From: CAWDDG01 sp963801065
GTDB lineage: Bacteria; Actinomycetota; Actinomycetes; Jiangellales; Jiangellaceae
Length of the DNA stretch: 64,000 nt
Direction of reading: 5' to 3'
Assembly (NCBI GenBank): GCA_963801065.1
Contig: CAWDDG010000002.1
Location: 62,001-126,000 of the forward strand
The notes beneath the pieces were generated by a model. The model made no database searches and had not been told where the DNA came from. It saw nothing but the letters and a program-made list of their open reading frames with translations. Shown one piece after another: positions 1-9,050 of the stretch. Position 1 is the first letter of the stretch. Each line of letters opens with the position of its first letter. A program made the position numbers and the translations under genes.

Positions 1-1
1 C

Positions 2-1118
2 TGGGCGATCGTGGTCGTCCTGTGCGTTGGCACCGTCGTCGGTTGGGCGTTGGACAGAGCGCACCAGCCGGGCTGGGCCCTGCCGTTGGACCTGGCCGCC
101 TGCCTCGCGCTGCGGTGGCGGCGTTCGCGGCCGCTTCCGGTTCTTGCGGTGGTGGTCGCCGTCGACGTGGTGCAGATCGTCGCGGACGTCCCGGCGAACA
201 CCCTGATCTACGTCACGCTCATCGCCATCTACTCGGTCGCCGCGTACGCCTCGCGCCGGCAGGCGGTGGCCGCGCTGCTGGGAACCTACGTCGGGATCTT
301 CGGCGCACTGCTGTCATCGGCCGCGTCGATCGAGGGGGGCATTGTGACCGCCACGGCTCTCATGGCGGCCGCGGCAGTCCTGGGCGACAACATCCGCACC
401 CGCCGGGCCTATCTCGCCGCTGTCGAGGAGCGTGCCGCACGGATGGAACGCGAACGCGACGCGCAGGCGGCCATCGCGGCGGCGGCGGAGCGGACACGTA
501 TCGCCCGGGAGATGCACGACGTGGTCGCGCACAGCCTGTCGGTCATGGTCGCGCAAGCCGACGGCGCCGGCTACGTCATGGACAGTTCACCGGACAAGGC
601 ACGACGCGCCATCGCCACCGTGGCCGAGACCGGCCGACAAGCGCTGACCGAGATGCACCGGCTACTCGGCGTGCTTCGCTCGACTCATGTCGAAGAGGAC
701 CTGACACCGCAGCCGGGCGTCGACCAGCTAGACGCGCTGATTGGCCGGACCCAGTCCGCCGGGCTGCCGGTCACACTGTCCGTTCAGGGATCACCGGTCC
801 CGCTCAGCCCCGGCCTGTCCCTGACCGTCTACCGCATCGTCCAGGAGGCGTTGACCAACACCCTCAAACACGCAGGTCCAGCGGTCACGGCCACCGTGCA
901 GCTTCGCTACCTCGCCCACGACGTGGAGATCGAGGTCACCGACAACGGCCACCTCGCCGGCGTGCCGCGCACCGGCCCGATGACTCCCGATCGGCGGCCA
1001 CGGCATCACCGGCATGCGCGAACGCACCGCCGTCTACGGCGGGAGCCTGCACGCCGGCCCCACCGACGGCACCGGCTGGCGGATCTGTGCACGCCTGCCG
1101 GTGGAGTCACCGCCGTGA
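2..1118 (+). pseudogene. NarL-type sensor histidine kinase, 5'-partial and frameshifted
   Basis: Membrane sensor kinase that would phosphorylate the response regulator encoded next to it. The frame is open from the window edge, so the true start probably lies outside. The N-terminal part has several hydrophobic segments. A HisKA_3 dimerisation box (RIAREMHDVVAHSLSVM) contains the phosphorylated His, and an N box (IVQEALTNTLKHA) and the start of the G1 box (VTDNG) follow. The frame then fails near 983, just after an out-of-frame TGA. The next frame supplies the expected G2 region (GHGITGMRERTAVYGG) and ends with TGA at 1116-1118, overlapping the regulator's GTG. One indel therefore separates the two halves. 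Without it this is an ordinary kinase of the family; as written, the protein would read through into the regulator frame as a 589-residue fusion. Confidence 0.8.
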
Positions 1119-1780
1119 CGATCTCGGTGGTGCTCGTCGACGACCAACCGCTGCTGCGGCTTGGCTTCCGGATGGTGCTCGACGCCCAGCAGGACATGAG
1201 GGTCGTCGCTGAGGCGGGAGACGGCGAGGAGGCGGTCAGGGTCGTCGCGCAGCACCAGCCGGACGTGGTTCTCATGGACGTACGGATGCCGCGGCTCGAC
1301 GGCGTCGAGGCCACCCGGCGCATCGTCACCTCCGGCAGCCGATCCAGGGTCCTGATCCTCACCACGTTCGACCTCGACGAGTACGCCTTCGCCGGCCTGC
1401 GAGCCGGCGCAAGCGGATTCCTGCTCAAGAACGTGCCGCCGCCGGACCTGCTGACCGCGATCCGGGCGGTCGCCACCGGGGACGCGGTCGTCGCCCCCAG
1501 CGTGACCCGACGGCTGCTGGATGCCTTCGCCGACCGGCTACCAACCTCCTCCAAGCCCCTCGACGAAATCCTTGGCCCGCTCACGCCCCGCGAGCGCGAG
1601 GTGCTCGTCGAGATCGCGACCGGAGACTCCAACGCCCAGATCGCCGAAAGACTCGTACTCTCCGAGGCGACCGTGAAGACCCACGTCGGCCGGATCCTCG
1701 CCAAACTCCACCTGCACGACCGAGTACAAGCCGTCGTACTCGCCTACGAATCAGGCCTCGTGCGTCCCGGAAACCGCTGA
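1115..1780 (+). CDS. NarL/FixJ-family response regulator
   Basis: DNA-binding response regulator, presumed partner of the upstream kinase. The GTG start overlaps the kinase stop (GTGA), a classic translational coupling. The receiver domain has the acidic pair in VLVDDQP, the phospho-acceptor Asp in VVLMDVRMPR and the conserved Lys in FLLKNVPP. A LuxR-type helix-turn-helix follows at the C-terminus (LTPREREVLVEIATG, SEATVKTHVGRILAKL). The 221-residue length is normal for the family and the gene is intact, unlike its kinase. The regulated genes cannot be told from the sequence. Confidence 0.9.
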   Translation: MTISVVLVDDQPLLRLGFRMVLDAQQDMRVVAEAGDGEEAVRVVAQHQPDVVLMDVRMPRLDGVEATRRIVTSGSRSRVLILTTFDLDEYAFAGLRAGASGFLLKNVPPPDLLTAIRAVATGDAVVAPSVTRRLLDAFADRLPTSSKPLDEILGPLTPREREVLVEIATGDSNAQIAERLVLSEATVKTHVGRILAKLHLHDRVQAVVLAYESGLVRPGNR

Positions 1781-1809
1781 CACCGGTCGACGACAGATCC
1801 CCGACCCGA

Positions 1810-1946
1810 TGGCCGGGCAGACGAAAAGCGCGAACGCCGCCTACATGGCGAGCGTCCTCGGCTTTGGGCATTTCAACACCAGCCGGCGCGATGCCGATCA
1901 CGCCGACGGTGTGAGCGGCGAGCGTGAACCGGCCGTAGGCGGCCAA
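1810..1946 (-). pseudogene. relic of a class I SAM methyltransferase N-terminus
   Basis: Translating the minus strand from 1946 gives YGRFTLAAHTVGVIGI followed about ten residues on by PKAE. The intact methyltransferase at 9051-9782 has YNRVTLAAYDVGVLGL and then PKAE at nearly the same spacing. The match covers roughly 40 residues and then stops; no SAM-binding core follows. I read this as the surviving start of a second copy of that gene family. The rest of the 1781-2286 gap holds no gene I recognise. Confidence 0.5.
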
Positions 1947-2286
1947 CCACCATCACGTCCTCGGGCAGTTACCCGACGGCGCCTGGTGGGTTTGAGATTC
2001 ACCGGCGCCGTGCGCTCGGGTCGCAGGCAGTCGGCCGCCCGCATACGTTCGGACGACAAACCGCGGTACCGCCTCACGGCCGTGTGGCTCGACGCGGCGG
2101 ACGTCAGACGCTAGGGACGCCCGGCCTGTCCCAAGAAACTCCAGCGACTGTCTAGACGTCCGAGGATGACCGGAGGAGGGTGAGTCGCGGCGCTCACGCA
2201 GAGGGGGGTCTCGGCACCAGCGCCCGCACTTGTTCATTTCGACGTGCCTGTCTCCGGCGCGGGCACAATAACCGAATGGGGGAACG

Positions 2287-2757
2287 ATGTTACGTCGCCT
2301 ATTCGCTGGCGCCCTCACGGCAGGCCTGCTGCTGCTGATCGGGACACCCGCCTACGCTGCACCACCCGTCACCGAAACCACCACCGCCAAGAACGTCGTC
2401 GACACCTTCGTCGACGTCGGGCCGGGGTGTGAAGACGGTGCGCTGTTCACGGTCACCACGACGACCAATGTGATCGAGCACGTGACCGTGTTCGACGACG
2501 GTCGCATCCACGCCACCTTCACCCAGACCGGCACGTTCGTGGCCGTGCCCTTTGAGGACCCCAGCCTGCCGACGTTCACCGGACACGTCACGATCTGGGG
2601 CGGCTTCAACGACAACGGCAAAGCCGTGAACGGCACGTTCACCTTCAACATCGGCGGCACCGGGTCGGACGGCTCGAGGTTCCACCAGCACGAACTGGAG
2701 CATTTCAACGCCACGCCAACGGGTGCGGAGTTCTTCTTCACCCGCTGCCACACCTGA
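2287..2757 (+). CDS. small secreted protein of unknown function
   Basis: A 156-residue exported protein. It begins with a typical Sec signal peptide (MLRRLFAGALTAGLLLLIG, cleavage likely after AYA). The mature part is rich in Thr, Phe and Gly with alternating hydrophobic residues, suggesting a beta-rich fold, and has two Cys (about residues 52 and 154) that could form a disulfide. I do not recognise the family with confidence. A Gly-rich ribosome site (GGGGGA) precedes the ATG, and a strong hairpin at 2770-2801 ends the unit. A second, broken copy lies at 19011-19408 inside a 705-bp direct repeat, so this is the functional member of the pair. Confidence 0.8.
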   Translation: MLRRLFAGALTAGLLLLIGTPAYAAPPVTETTTAKNVVDTFVDVGPGCEDGALFTVTTTTNVIEHVTVFDDGRIHATFTQTGTFVAVPFEDPSLPTFTGHVTIWGGFNDNGKAVNGTFTFNIGGTGSDGSRFHQHELEHFNATPTGAEFFFTRCHT

Positions 2758-3059
2758 CCTCAACCTCGCAGCCCCGCCGAGTCGTCGGGATCGGCGGGGC
2801 TCATGGGGACAACCCGGGACAGCCTGATACCGCTCCTCTCCACCACAGAGAGCTCCCTGAGCACGGCCCACCCCTCCGTCTCGACCAAAGACCAGGATCG
2901 AACTGGGACGGGTGTCAAGGATCAACCGAGACCGGTGTCAACCATCAGCCGAGACGGTGAAAAGACTCAGCCGAGCACGATCTGGCAAGTGTCGACCGAG
3001 ATCGCATACATGTGTGGTGGGGCGGGTGGGACTCGAACCCACGGCCCAGGGATTATGAG
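2355..3059. repeat. 705-bp direct repeat, left copy (pairs with 19007-19712)
   Basis: This segment is nearly identical to 19007-19712. It starts inside the secreted-protein gene, runs through its terminator and ends at the anticodon loop of a tRNA(CAU). Only a handful of substitutions and single-base indels separate the copies. In the left copy the tRNA breaks off after the anticodon; in the right copy the tRNA is complete. The repeats bracket about 16 kb and would let homologous recombination delete it. Confidence 0.9.
2770..2801. terminator. intrinsic terminator-like hairpin after the secreted protein gene
   Basis: Eleven-base perfect arms (AGCCCCGCCGA / TCGGCGGGGCT) around a 10-nt loop, 13 bp past the stop codon. 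There is no clear U-tract, which is common in actinobacteria. Confidence 0.75.
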
Positions 3060-3173
3060 GAGCCCCGACAACGGCCACCGCGGCCTCTAACAGCGGCTAT
3101 GGCCTCAGGTGGCCCCTCTGGTGGCCTACGACCACACGGATAGCCGCCAGTTGATGCCACGACTGATGCCACG
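3015..3173 (-). mobile_element. attachment-site scar A: tRNA(CAU) 3' half joined to element end
   Basis: Bases 3015-3059 are the 3' half of tRNA(CAU), from the anticodon loop through the T arm to an encoded CCA, on the minus strand. At 3060 the tRNA match stops abruptly and a different sequence begins. That sequence aligns with what follows the tRNA-Lys halves at 8873 and 12573 (shared CGGCCAC, GGCCTCTA and GCG-CTATG blocks). It ends in two ATGCCACG copies at 3154-3161 and 3166-3173, 12 bp apart, like arm-type sites of a tyrosine integrase. The partner intact tRNA is at 19668-19744. No integrase gene is nearby. Confidence 0.7.
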
Positions 3174-3320
3174 GCCGTCAGCTCCAGGATCTGGTGCGAT
3201 TGTTCCGCGTCAAGATTCCTGGCCCAGCTCGGCTGAGCATCGTCTGCTGGGGAGCGGGGTACCCGCGAACCTGCTCGCTCGGACGGTCCGACCGGGGAAC
3301 GTCCCCACGATGGAGGTGCC

Positions 3321-3668
3321 GTGAGGCTCGATCAGCTGATGTCAACCGTCCGCGATGCGATCACGGTCGAGGGGGTGTTCGCCGAGCCCTACCAGAAGGA
3401 GGGGGTCACGGTCATCACCGCCGCTGCCGTGGCGGGCGGCGGGGGCGGCGGAGGCGGCACGACGACCGCGGCCAGGAGGGTGAGGGCGGCGGGTTCGGCC
3501 TGATCGCCCGGCCGGCGGGGGCGTACGTCATCAAGCAGGGCCGGGTGGTGTGGCGGCCCGCGGTCGACGTGAACCGGCTACGGAACGGTCGGCGCCGTCG
3601 TCATTGCGTACCTGCTCGCTCGGGCAGGCATCGAGAGGGCACGCGCGAAGGCGGCCGGTAACGCTTGA
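3321..3668 (+). pseudogene. GerW (YtfJ) family protein, two compensating frameshifts
   Basis: Member of the GerW/YtfJ sporulation-associated family. The GTG start has an ideal ribosome site (GGAGG, 4 nt spacing). Frame 1 gives LDQLMSTVRDAITVEGVF and EPYQKEGVTVI, then a Gly-rich run. Near 3458 the frame changes and gives EGEGGGFGLIARPAGAYVI and GRVVWRPAVDVNR. Near 3577 it changes back to the first frame for a C-terminal hydrophobic stretch (VGAVVIAYLLARAGI) ending in TGA at 3666-3668. The two shifts cancel, so the gene end is in the starting frame. All family segments are present, which suggests recent damage or sequence errors. It lies 150 bp beyond attachment scar A. Confidence 0.75.
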
Positions 3669-3916
3669 CCGGTCGTCGTGCGTAGGTTCATCGCGACCCG
3701 CTGTGGACGACCGACTGATGCTCGGGCCATCCACGGGAAATCGGCCGAAAGCGGGGTCACGCCCGCCCGCCGGGACCGGCTCGGGTGGGGCGGCCGCCCG
3801 CGGGCCATGGCTCGGCAGGCGTCACGGCCGCAGAGCGCGAAGCCGCTGACATGCCGAGGAACTGGACGACGCCCCCGACAAGTACCTCGGATGGGTCGTC
3901 GAGCGGGAACCTATCT

Positions 3917-4717
3917 CTACCGGATGGGTCCCCGCCTGGGCTGGAGCGCATCGCCTGGATCCCGGTGGATGAAGGCGAGCACGCGGGTCCAGGCATCTTG
4001 CGACGCTTGCGCGTATTCCGTGACAGCGCGGTCGAAGAACGAATGCGGGGCACCCGGGTACATGACGAGCTCGTTGCGGATCCGGCCGGAGTCAAGTGCC
4101 TGCCGAAAGGCCTCAACGTGCGCTGCCGTGATCTTCGGGTCGGCGCCTGCGAAGAGGCCCAACACCGGGCACCGGTACCTCGGTGCCTGGACCACTGGGG
4201 CGGTGGGGTCCCCAGGCTCCTCTTCCGCCACCCTGCCGTAGAAGCCGACCACGCCGGCGAGGCCCTGTGGGCTGGCCGCCTGGTTGAAGGAGATCCTGCC
4301 ACCAAAGCAGAATCCCACCGTAAACACGGCGATTGCCCCGCCCCCCTCGAACGAGCGCAGGTAGGCCACGGCGGCCGCCACGTCGAGACCGACGTTGTCA
4401 TCGGTCGCTTGTTGGAAGTGCGCCTTGTGGTCGAAGTCGTCTCCACGGCTCCCGGTTCCTGCCGTCCGGCCGTAGTAGTCGAGGGCCAGCGCACGCACTC
4501 CGGCATCGCCGAACCGAAGCGCCAGCTCCTCATAGAAGGGATGCAGCGCCCGGACGTCGGGCAGGATCACCACGCCTGGGGCGTCGGCGATTTCGGTCGT
4601 CGCATTGAACGCGGCGAACCGGTTTCCGTCGCTCGCCTCAAGGACGATCCGTCTTCCGCCTCCCGCGCCGCTAGACACGGGAGGGATCGGCGGGCGAGAG
4701 CTGGGCCCATGGCACAT
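3917..4717 (-). CDS. dienelactone hydrolase family protein
   Basis: Alpha/beta hydrolase of the dienelactone hydrolase (carboxymethylenebutenolidase-like) family, probably cytosolic, 266 residues. The Cys nucleophile is at about residue 137 (VGFCFGGR), Asp at 193 (AGADPK) and His at 225 (APHSFFD), giving the family's Cys-Asp-His triad. I chose the ATG at 4717 because GGAGG lies 7 bases upstream; a start at 4771 would add a Cys-rich stretch with no signal. The true substrate is unknown, since many members are not chlorocatechol enzymes. It is one of the few undamaged genes in this region. The 3669-3916 stretch between it and the GerW remnant holds nothing I can name. Confidence 0.85.
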   Translation of the reverse strand: MCHGPSSRPPIPPVSSGAGGGRRIVLEASDGNRFAAFNATTEIADAPGVVILPDVRALHPFYEELALRFGDAGVRALALDYYGRTAGTGSRGDDFDHKAHFQQATDDNVGLDVAAAVAYLRSFEGGGAIAVFTVGFCFGGRISFNQAASPQGLAGVVGFYGRVAEEEPGDPTAPVVQAPRYRCPVLGLFAGADPKITAAHVEAFRQALDSGRIRNELVMYPGAPHSFFDRAVTEYAQASQDAWTRVLAFIHRDPGDALQPRRGPIR

Positions 4718-4932
4718 GCTCAGGTCCTCCTCGCCACAACAACGAAAGGACTCGTCGGCCTCCGGGATCACATCCTAAGTTGCGGGCAGGAACATGGGTC
4801 CCCATCCGGAGCGCGTGGATCTGATTTTGGACGGCTCGGGTTCGGGACCCGGAAGCGACCTACGTGAACACCCCTCCCGGAGGATGCGGTCGGCCAGACG
4901 CTCGGAGCGCGAGGCAACGTACGCTTGCCCCG

Positions 4933-5751
4933 ATGAAACCAACCCCACCATCCGACCGAGCTCAAGTATCCGGTCTGCGCATCACCCGCCACTACAGCTC
5001 CGAGGCCGAGGCCTATCGCGACCTGTGGGCCCCCGTTCTCGTGGGTCTGGCCCGATGGCTGCTCGACGAGCTTCCGCTCAAGGAGGCCCGGCGGGTTCTC
5101 GATCTGGGCTGTGGGGTGGGAGCGCTCCTCCCGCACCTTGACAAGGCGGCGCCGGAGGCACTGATCGTTGGCCTGGATCGAACCGAGGGGATGGTGGCCC
5201 TGGGTCCCCGGGACTTCCCGCTCCTCGTCGGCGACGCTGCGGAGCTTCCGTTCGCAGACGGCTCCGTTGACGCAGTGGTCATGGCCTTCATGTTGTTCCA
5301 CCTGCCTCGACCCATCGCTGGGCTCGCTGAGGCCTGGCGGGTTCTGAAGCCCGGCGGGTGGATCGGCCTTCTCACGTGGGGTGAGGAGCGCGAGAGCGGG
5401 CCGTAGCCAGTGGGTCGAGGAGCTCGACGCCGAGGGTGCGACCGAGTTCGCCGAGAAGCTTTCCTGGCATGAGTTAGTGAACACACCCGGAAGGTGAACA
5501 GGGAGCTCCAGGCGGCCGGGTTCACCGTTGCCGTCTCGAGGGTCGAGTCGTTCGTCGAACGACCCACCTGTGAGGAGTTTGTCTCCCGGAGGACGAGTCT
5601 CGGGTGGTGCGGGCAACGCTGGGAGTCTCTCCAGCAAGAGAGGCAGCAGGCACTCCTTGGGAGAACCTGCCGGCGTCTTGAGGAGCTGACGCCCGAGGAT
5701 TTCGAGGAGGAATCCGAGGTGATCATCACGGTGGCTGAACGACCTGAATAG
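4933..5751 (+). pseudogene. class I SAM-dependent methyltransferase, frameshifted
   Basis: SAM methyltransferase of the Methyltransf_11/25 type. The first frame carries motif I (VLDLGCGVGALLPHL), the acidic strand-2 residue (VGLDRTEGM), motif II (LLVGDAAELPFADGSVDAVV) and motif III (WRVLKPGGWIGLLTWG), then stops at 5404-5406. The reading continues in a second frame (WVEELDAEG, EFAEKLSWHEL) and a third (LQAAGFTVAVSRVESFVE to VITVAERPE) ending at 5751. The C-terminal half matches the expected layout of the family, so two indels near 5.40 and 5.49 kb break an otherwise complete gene. The acceptor molecule is unknown. Confidence 0.75.
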
Positions 5752-5938
5752 GGTCCGACCACAGCGTCGAAGCTTCGCGGCGATGGCGACCGGTCGACTA
5801 GTGCACGCGATCCAACGGGTTCATGGGTGAGGGAGTTGGCGCTGTGCTGCCGCAGCGAAGATGCGCCTGGGCTCATGCTGTTGCCTCTCGGAAGCCTGCG
5901 CTGCCGACACCGCGACTGCGGCGGCGTTTCACCGGTTC

Positions 5939-6794
5939 TTATTTCGTGCCGACGCCGATGTTGAGCGGGGCGGTCAGCAAGGTGCGGCCATTGCCGCCGG
6001 TACGTTCACGGAGCATCCCGTCGAGTACCTGCCGCATGGTGGCTTGTTGCTCCTCGCGAGGTCGCCGACGATCATCCCGGCTATGGGGTTGCTTCCCAAC
6101 ACCCAGTTCCACATCTCGTGTCCGGAACCGAACTCGACTCTCTCTTGGTGGGTCGTGTCCACGGTGACGTCCCTCAGGCCCGCGTCCGCCAGTCGCCGGC
6201 GCAACACTTCCGGGTCCGCCACCTGGAACTCCAGCGGCGGAGGATCGTCCGGCAATCCTTCGAAGTCGGGGACCACGGCTTGCAGCGCCGCAATGAATAT
6301 CTGCAGGGTTTCGAACTCGGCCGGTGAGCCGTATGCGATCAGCAGGACCCGCCCGCCGGGCTTTGTCACCCGGACCATCTCGCGCAGCGCGAGCGGCTGG
6401 TCCGGCACGAGCATGACCCCAAACTGCGACCCGGTGACATCGAAGGTGTCGTCGTCGATCTCGAGTGCGTGGGCGTCCATGACACGACCCTCCGCGTCGG
6501 ACAGCCCTTCCGCGCGGACGCGCGCCTCGAACCGTTCGATCATCGCCGGCGACCAGTCCGTCGCCAGCACCTTGCGCCGAGCCGCGCGGCCGGCAGACTC
6601 AAGCCGCCCGGTCCGGCCGCGACATCGAGGAAGCGCTCGCCCGAGTTCAGGCCCGCAAGGCGGAGACCGGCGTTCGCGAACGACGCCTCGCCGGGCGCGA
6701 CGAACTCGTCGTAACCCGCGGCGATCGCGTCCCACGCCTCCGGTGGTGCGACTTCCTCCTCGCCGGTCGTCGCTGCTTCTTCCTTCGTTGCCAT
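5939..6794 (-). pseudogene. UbiE/COQ5-like SAM methyltransferase, two frameshifts
   Basis: Second methyltransferase remnant. From ATG 6794 the first frame gives AWDAIAAGYDEFVAPGE and motif I (FLDVAAGPGGLSLPAA). Near 6.58 kb the frame shifts and continues with LATDWSPAMIERFEARV, MDAHALEIDDDTFDV and VTKPGGRVLLIAYGSP. Near 6.04 kb it shifts again to EEQQATMRQVLDGML and the C-terminus ending TAA at 5939-5941. The three parts assemble into one normal-length enzyme. It follows the LuxR-like regulator at 6916-8558 on the same strand, and the two may once have formed a regulator-enzyme pair. Confidence 0.75.
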
Positions 6795-6915
6795 CGCCTC
6801 GTCCTTCACGTCGTCCGCTGCGTGACGAACTGGTACGAACGTAGGGGCCGCTGCCGCATCGGGCAAATCATCGAATCGCCGTGGGCGTGTGTAGGTAGTT
6901 CTGTGGAGGCAGCGC

Positions 6916-8558
6916 CTATACGAGATGGTGGTCGTAGGCATAGGCCGTCGCAGCCGAGCGGGACGACAATCCCAGCTTGGTGAAGATGCTGCTCACATGG
7001 GCGGCGACCGTCTTCTCGCTGATCACCAGTTCGGAGGCGATGGCCCGATTGGTCTTGCCGGTCGCCACCAGCGCCAGCACCTGCACCTCTCGGGCGGTTA
7101 ACCCGCCCGCGGTCCGGGCGCGCCATGATGTTCGATAGTTCCTCGACGCGGACGAGATCGTGCGCCGCGTCGATTTGCTGGTATACGGACCGCGCCGCGT
7201 GGAGCTCCATCTCCGCGCTGTCCTCGTCCCCCAATGCCCGGCAGGCGAGCCGATCAGCATACGGGCGCGCGCCCCTTCGTAGGGCGCGTCCAGGTCGCGC
7301 CAACCCGCCGATGCCGGCGGAGCGCGGCCAGCGCGGCACGGGCGTGCCCTCGGCAGGAGGACCGACCCGGTCGCATGCGAAGAGAGGGCGTGGAGCAACG
7401 GCGTGTTCCACTCGGCCGCGATTCTCGACAGCTCTCCGGCGGCGTCGCGTGCGGCGGTGACGTCGCCGCCGGCCAGGACGATCTCGACGTACGGGGCCAG
7501 CAGCCTTGACCGCGCCACGGCGTCCTCGGCCTCGTCGAGGGCTGGCGCATGGCGGCGACGGCGGCATCGACTCGACCCTGAGCAAGCTGGAGCTGCGCCA
7601 GCCGGGTTGTGGGTGCCGTCCCATCGGCTGGCCTCTCGGTACGCCTCTCTGCCTTGGCGAACTCGCCCGCAGGCGGTGGATGTCTGCCCGCACGTAGTAG
7701 GCAGCCCCGAGGGCACGCTGGCTCGTGGGTTTGGCCAGCCGGTCGCACGCTCGCTGTATCTCCGTCGCGGCGTCCGACCAGGCACCGCGGAGCAGCATCA
7801 GCTCGGCGCGGTGGACCAGGCATTGGCCGCGGTATAGCACAAGTTCAGGCTGCGAGTCGCACCAGCGGCTGAGCGCCGCCGTCCACTCCTGGGCCCGACG
7901 TACGTCGAAGACCTCCTGGCACCCCTCGATCACCGTGCAGTAAAGGTCACCGACCGCGGTCGGGGACACCTCCTGCGCCGTGATCGCCACCATCGCCTCG
8001 TCGAGCAACGCCATGCCCTCGGCGATCTCTCCGCGATAGATGAGGCATCGCCCTTGACCGACCCGGGCCAGCGCGACCAGCTCCGGGTCGCGGAACCGGT
8101 CACCGATCTTGGCCGCGTGGGCAAAGCCCGCCCCGGCGGCCGCGACGTCGCCGTCGAATGCCAAGCGCAGGGAGGCGCAGTAGCGCAGGTATCCGTGCTC
8201 GACACAGTCTCGGCCGCCGCCGTCGAGCAGCCGCTGCGCTCGGTGCACCCACCCGCTGCCACGGGCGAGCTCGCCCTTGTTCAGCAGGACGAAGGCCAAC
8301 CAGAACGCGCAGCGGGCGGCCCGGGCGACATCGTCGACTCGCGTGCATTCGTGGTACGCACCCGCCCACGACGTCGACGCTCTCCTCGTCCCTGCCAACG
8401 AGGTACGCCGCCGCCGCGAGCCGCTCCAGATCCTCCAGCTCCAGCTGCGCCTCGCCACCCGCGGCCGACAACTGCTCATACGCGTCCAGCCACGCCCGCC
8501 GTCCGAAGGACTCACGACCTCGATCGATCGCACCGGCCATGGCCACAGTCTCGTCCAC
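6916..8558 (-). pseudogene. large LuxR-family regulator with TPR-like repeats, multiply frameshifted
   Basis: Transcriptional regulator with helical repeats in front of a C-terminal LuxR helix-turn-helix. The helix-turn-helix is clear (GGLTAREVQVLALVATGK, SELVISEKTVAAHVSSIF). The body (DAYEQLSAAGGEAQLELEDL, YLRYCASLRLAFDGDVAAAG, LYRGQCLVHRAELMLLRGAW) is TPR-like and must be read by switching frame at least four times between about 8.35 and 7.1 kb. The start is a GTG at 8558 or the ATG six codons on. The gene ends 121 bp before the methyltransferase remnant at 6794. Such regulators often control nearby enzymes, but no operator can be pointed to. Confidence 0.7.
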
Positions 8559-8830
8559 TCCGGGTTCTCCTTCACCGCCGAGCGATTCGACTACAGGCGG
8601 CCACGCACACCCGAACCCTAACCCTCACGGTCATCGAAGATCGGGCTCACCAGCTCGACGCCGACCAGCCAACTCGCCGCAACGCGCGAAGGGAGTAAAC
8701 GGTTGTGCGACGTCCAGCAACGTGGGCCGGTTCGCGACGTAGCCGGCAGTACGGCGTCCTGTTGACCAACGTGGCCAGTGGGAACGCAACGTGTCCAAGC
8801 GATCATGCAAAGTCGCAGGTCAGCGGTGGG
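8559..8830. other. 272-bp stretch without a recognisable gene
   Basis: Short open frames here show no family motif, ribosome site or codon pattern I trust. It separates the LuxR-like remnant from the tRNA-Lys half at 8831. Confidence 0.5.
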
Positions 8831-8987
8831 TGGGCCCCGTGGGGCTCGAACCCACAACCCGCGGATTAAAAGGACGCAGGATTGCGGCCACTGTGGCCTC
8901 TACCTGCGACTATGCCCCACAGCGTCTCCCACCAGCCCCACCAGTGGCCCATGGTTGACGTCATTTCATGCCACGAACCATGCCACG
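8831..8987 (-). mobile_element. attachment-site scar B: tRNA-Lys 3' half joined to element end
   Basis: Bases 8831-8872 read, on the minus strand, as the 3' half of a tRNA-Lys (anticodon-loop CTTTTAA, T arm GGTTCGAGCCCC). The encoded CCA has decayed to CCC. After the anticodon loop comes an element end homologous to scars A and C, with ATGCCACG at 8968-8975 and 8980-8987. Bases 8831-8879 are identical to 12531-12579. There is no matching 5' half, so this is a scar and not a working tRNA. No tRNA-Lys is intact in the window. Confidence 0.7.
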
Positions 8988-9050
8988 CGAGCTGGTCGGC
9001 GCCGCCCACGGCGATCCCAGACGTCCGTGCGGACCTGCTGCGATTGGCGA

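Noticed and set aside
11..1780. A genuine hybrid histidine kinase-regulator of 589 residues
   Set aside because: The linker between the halves is Arg-rich non-coding-like sequence, and the missing G2 box with proper stop is present in another frame, so this is a frameshift artefact.
3785..4867. 360-codon open frame opposite the dienelactone hydrolase
   Set aside because: No recognisable domain, while the minus strand has a complete catalytic triad and ribosome site.
8831..8872. A functional tRNA-Lys
   Set aside because: Only the 3' half is present; the sequence upstream of the anticodon loop cannot form the D arm or acceptor stem.
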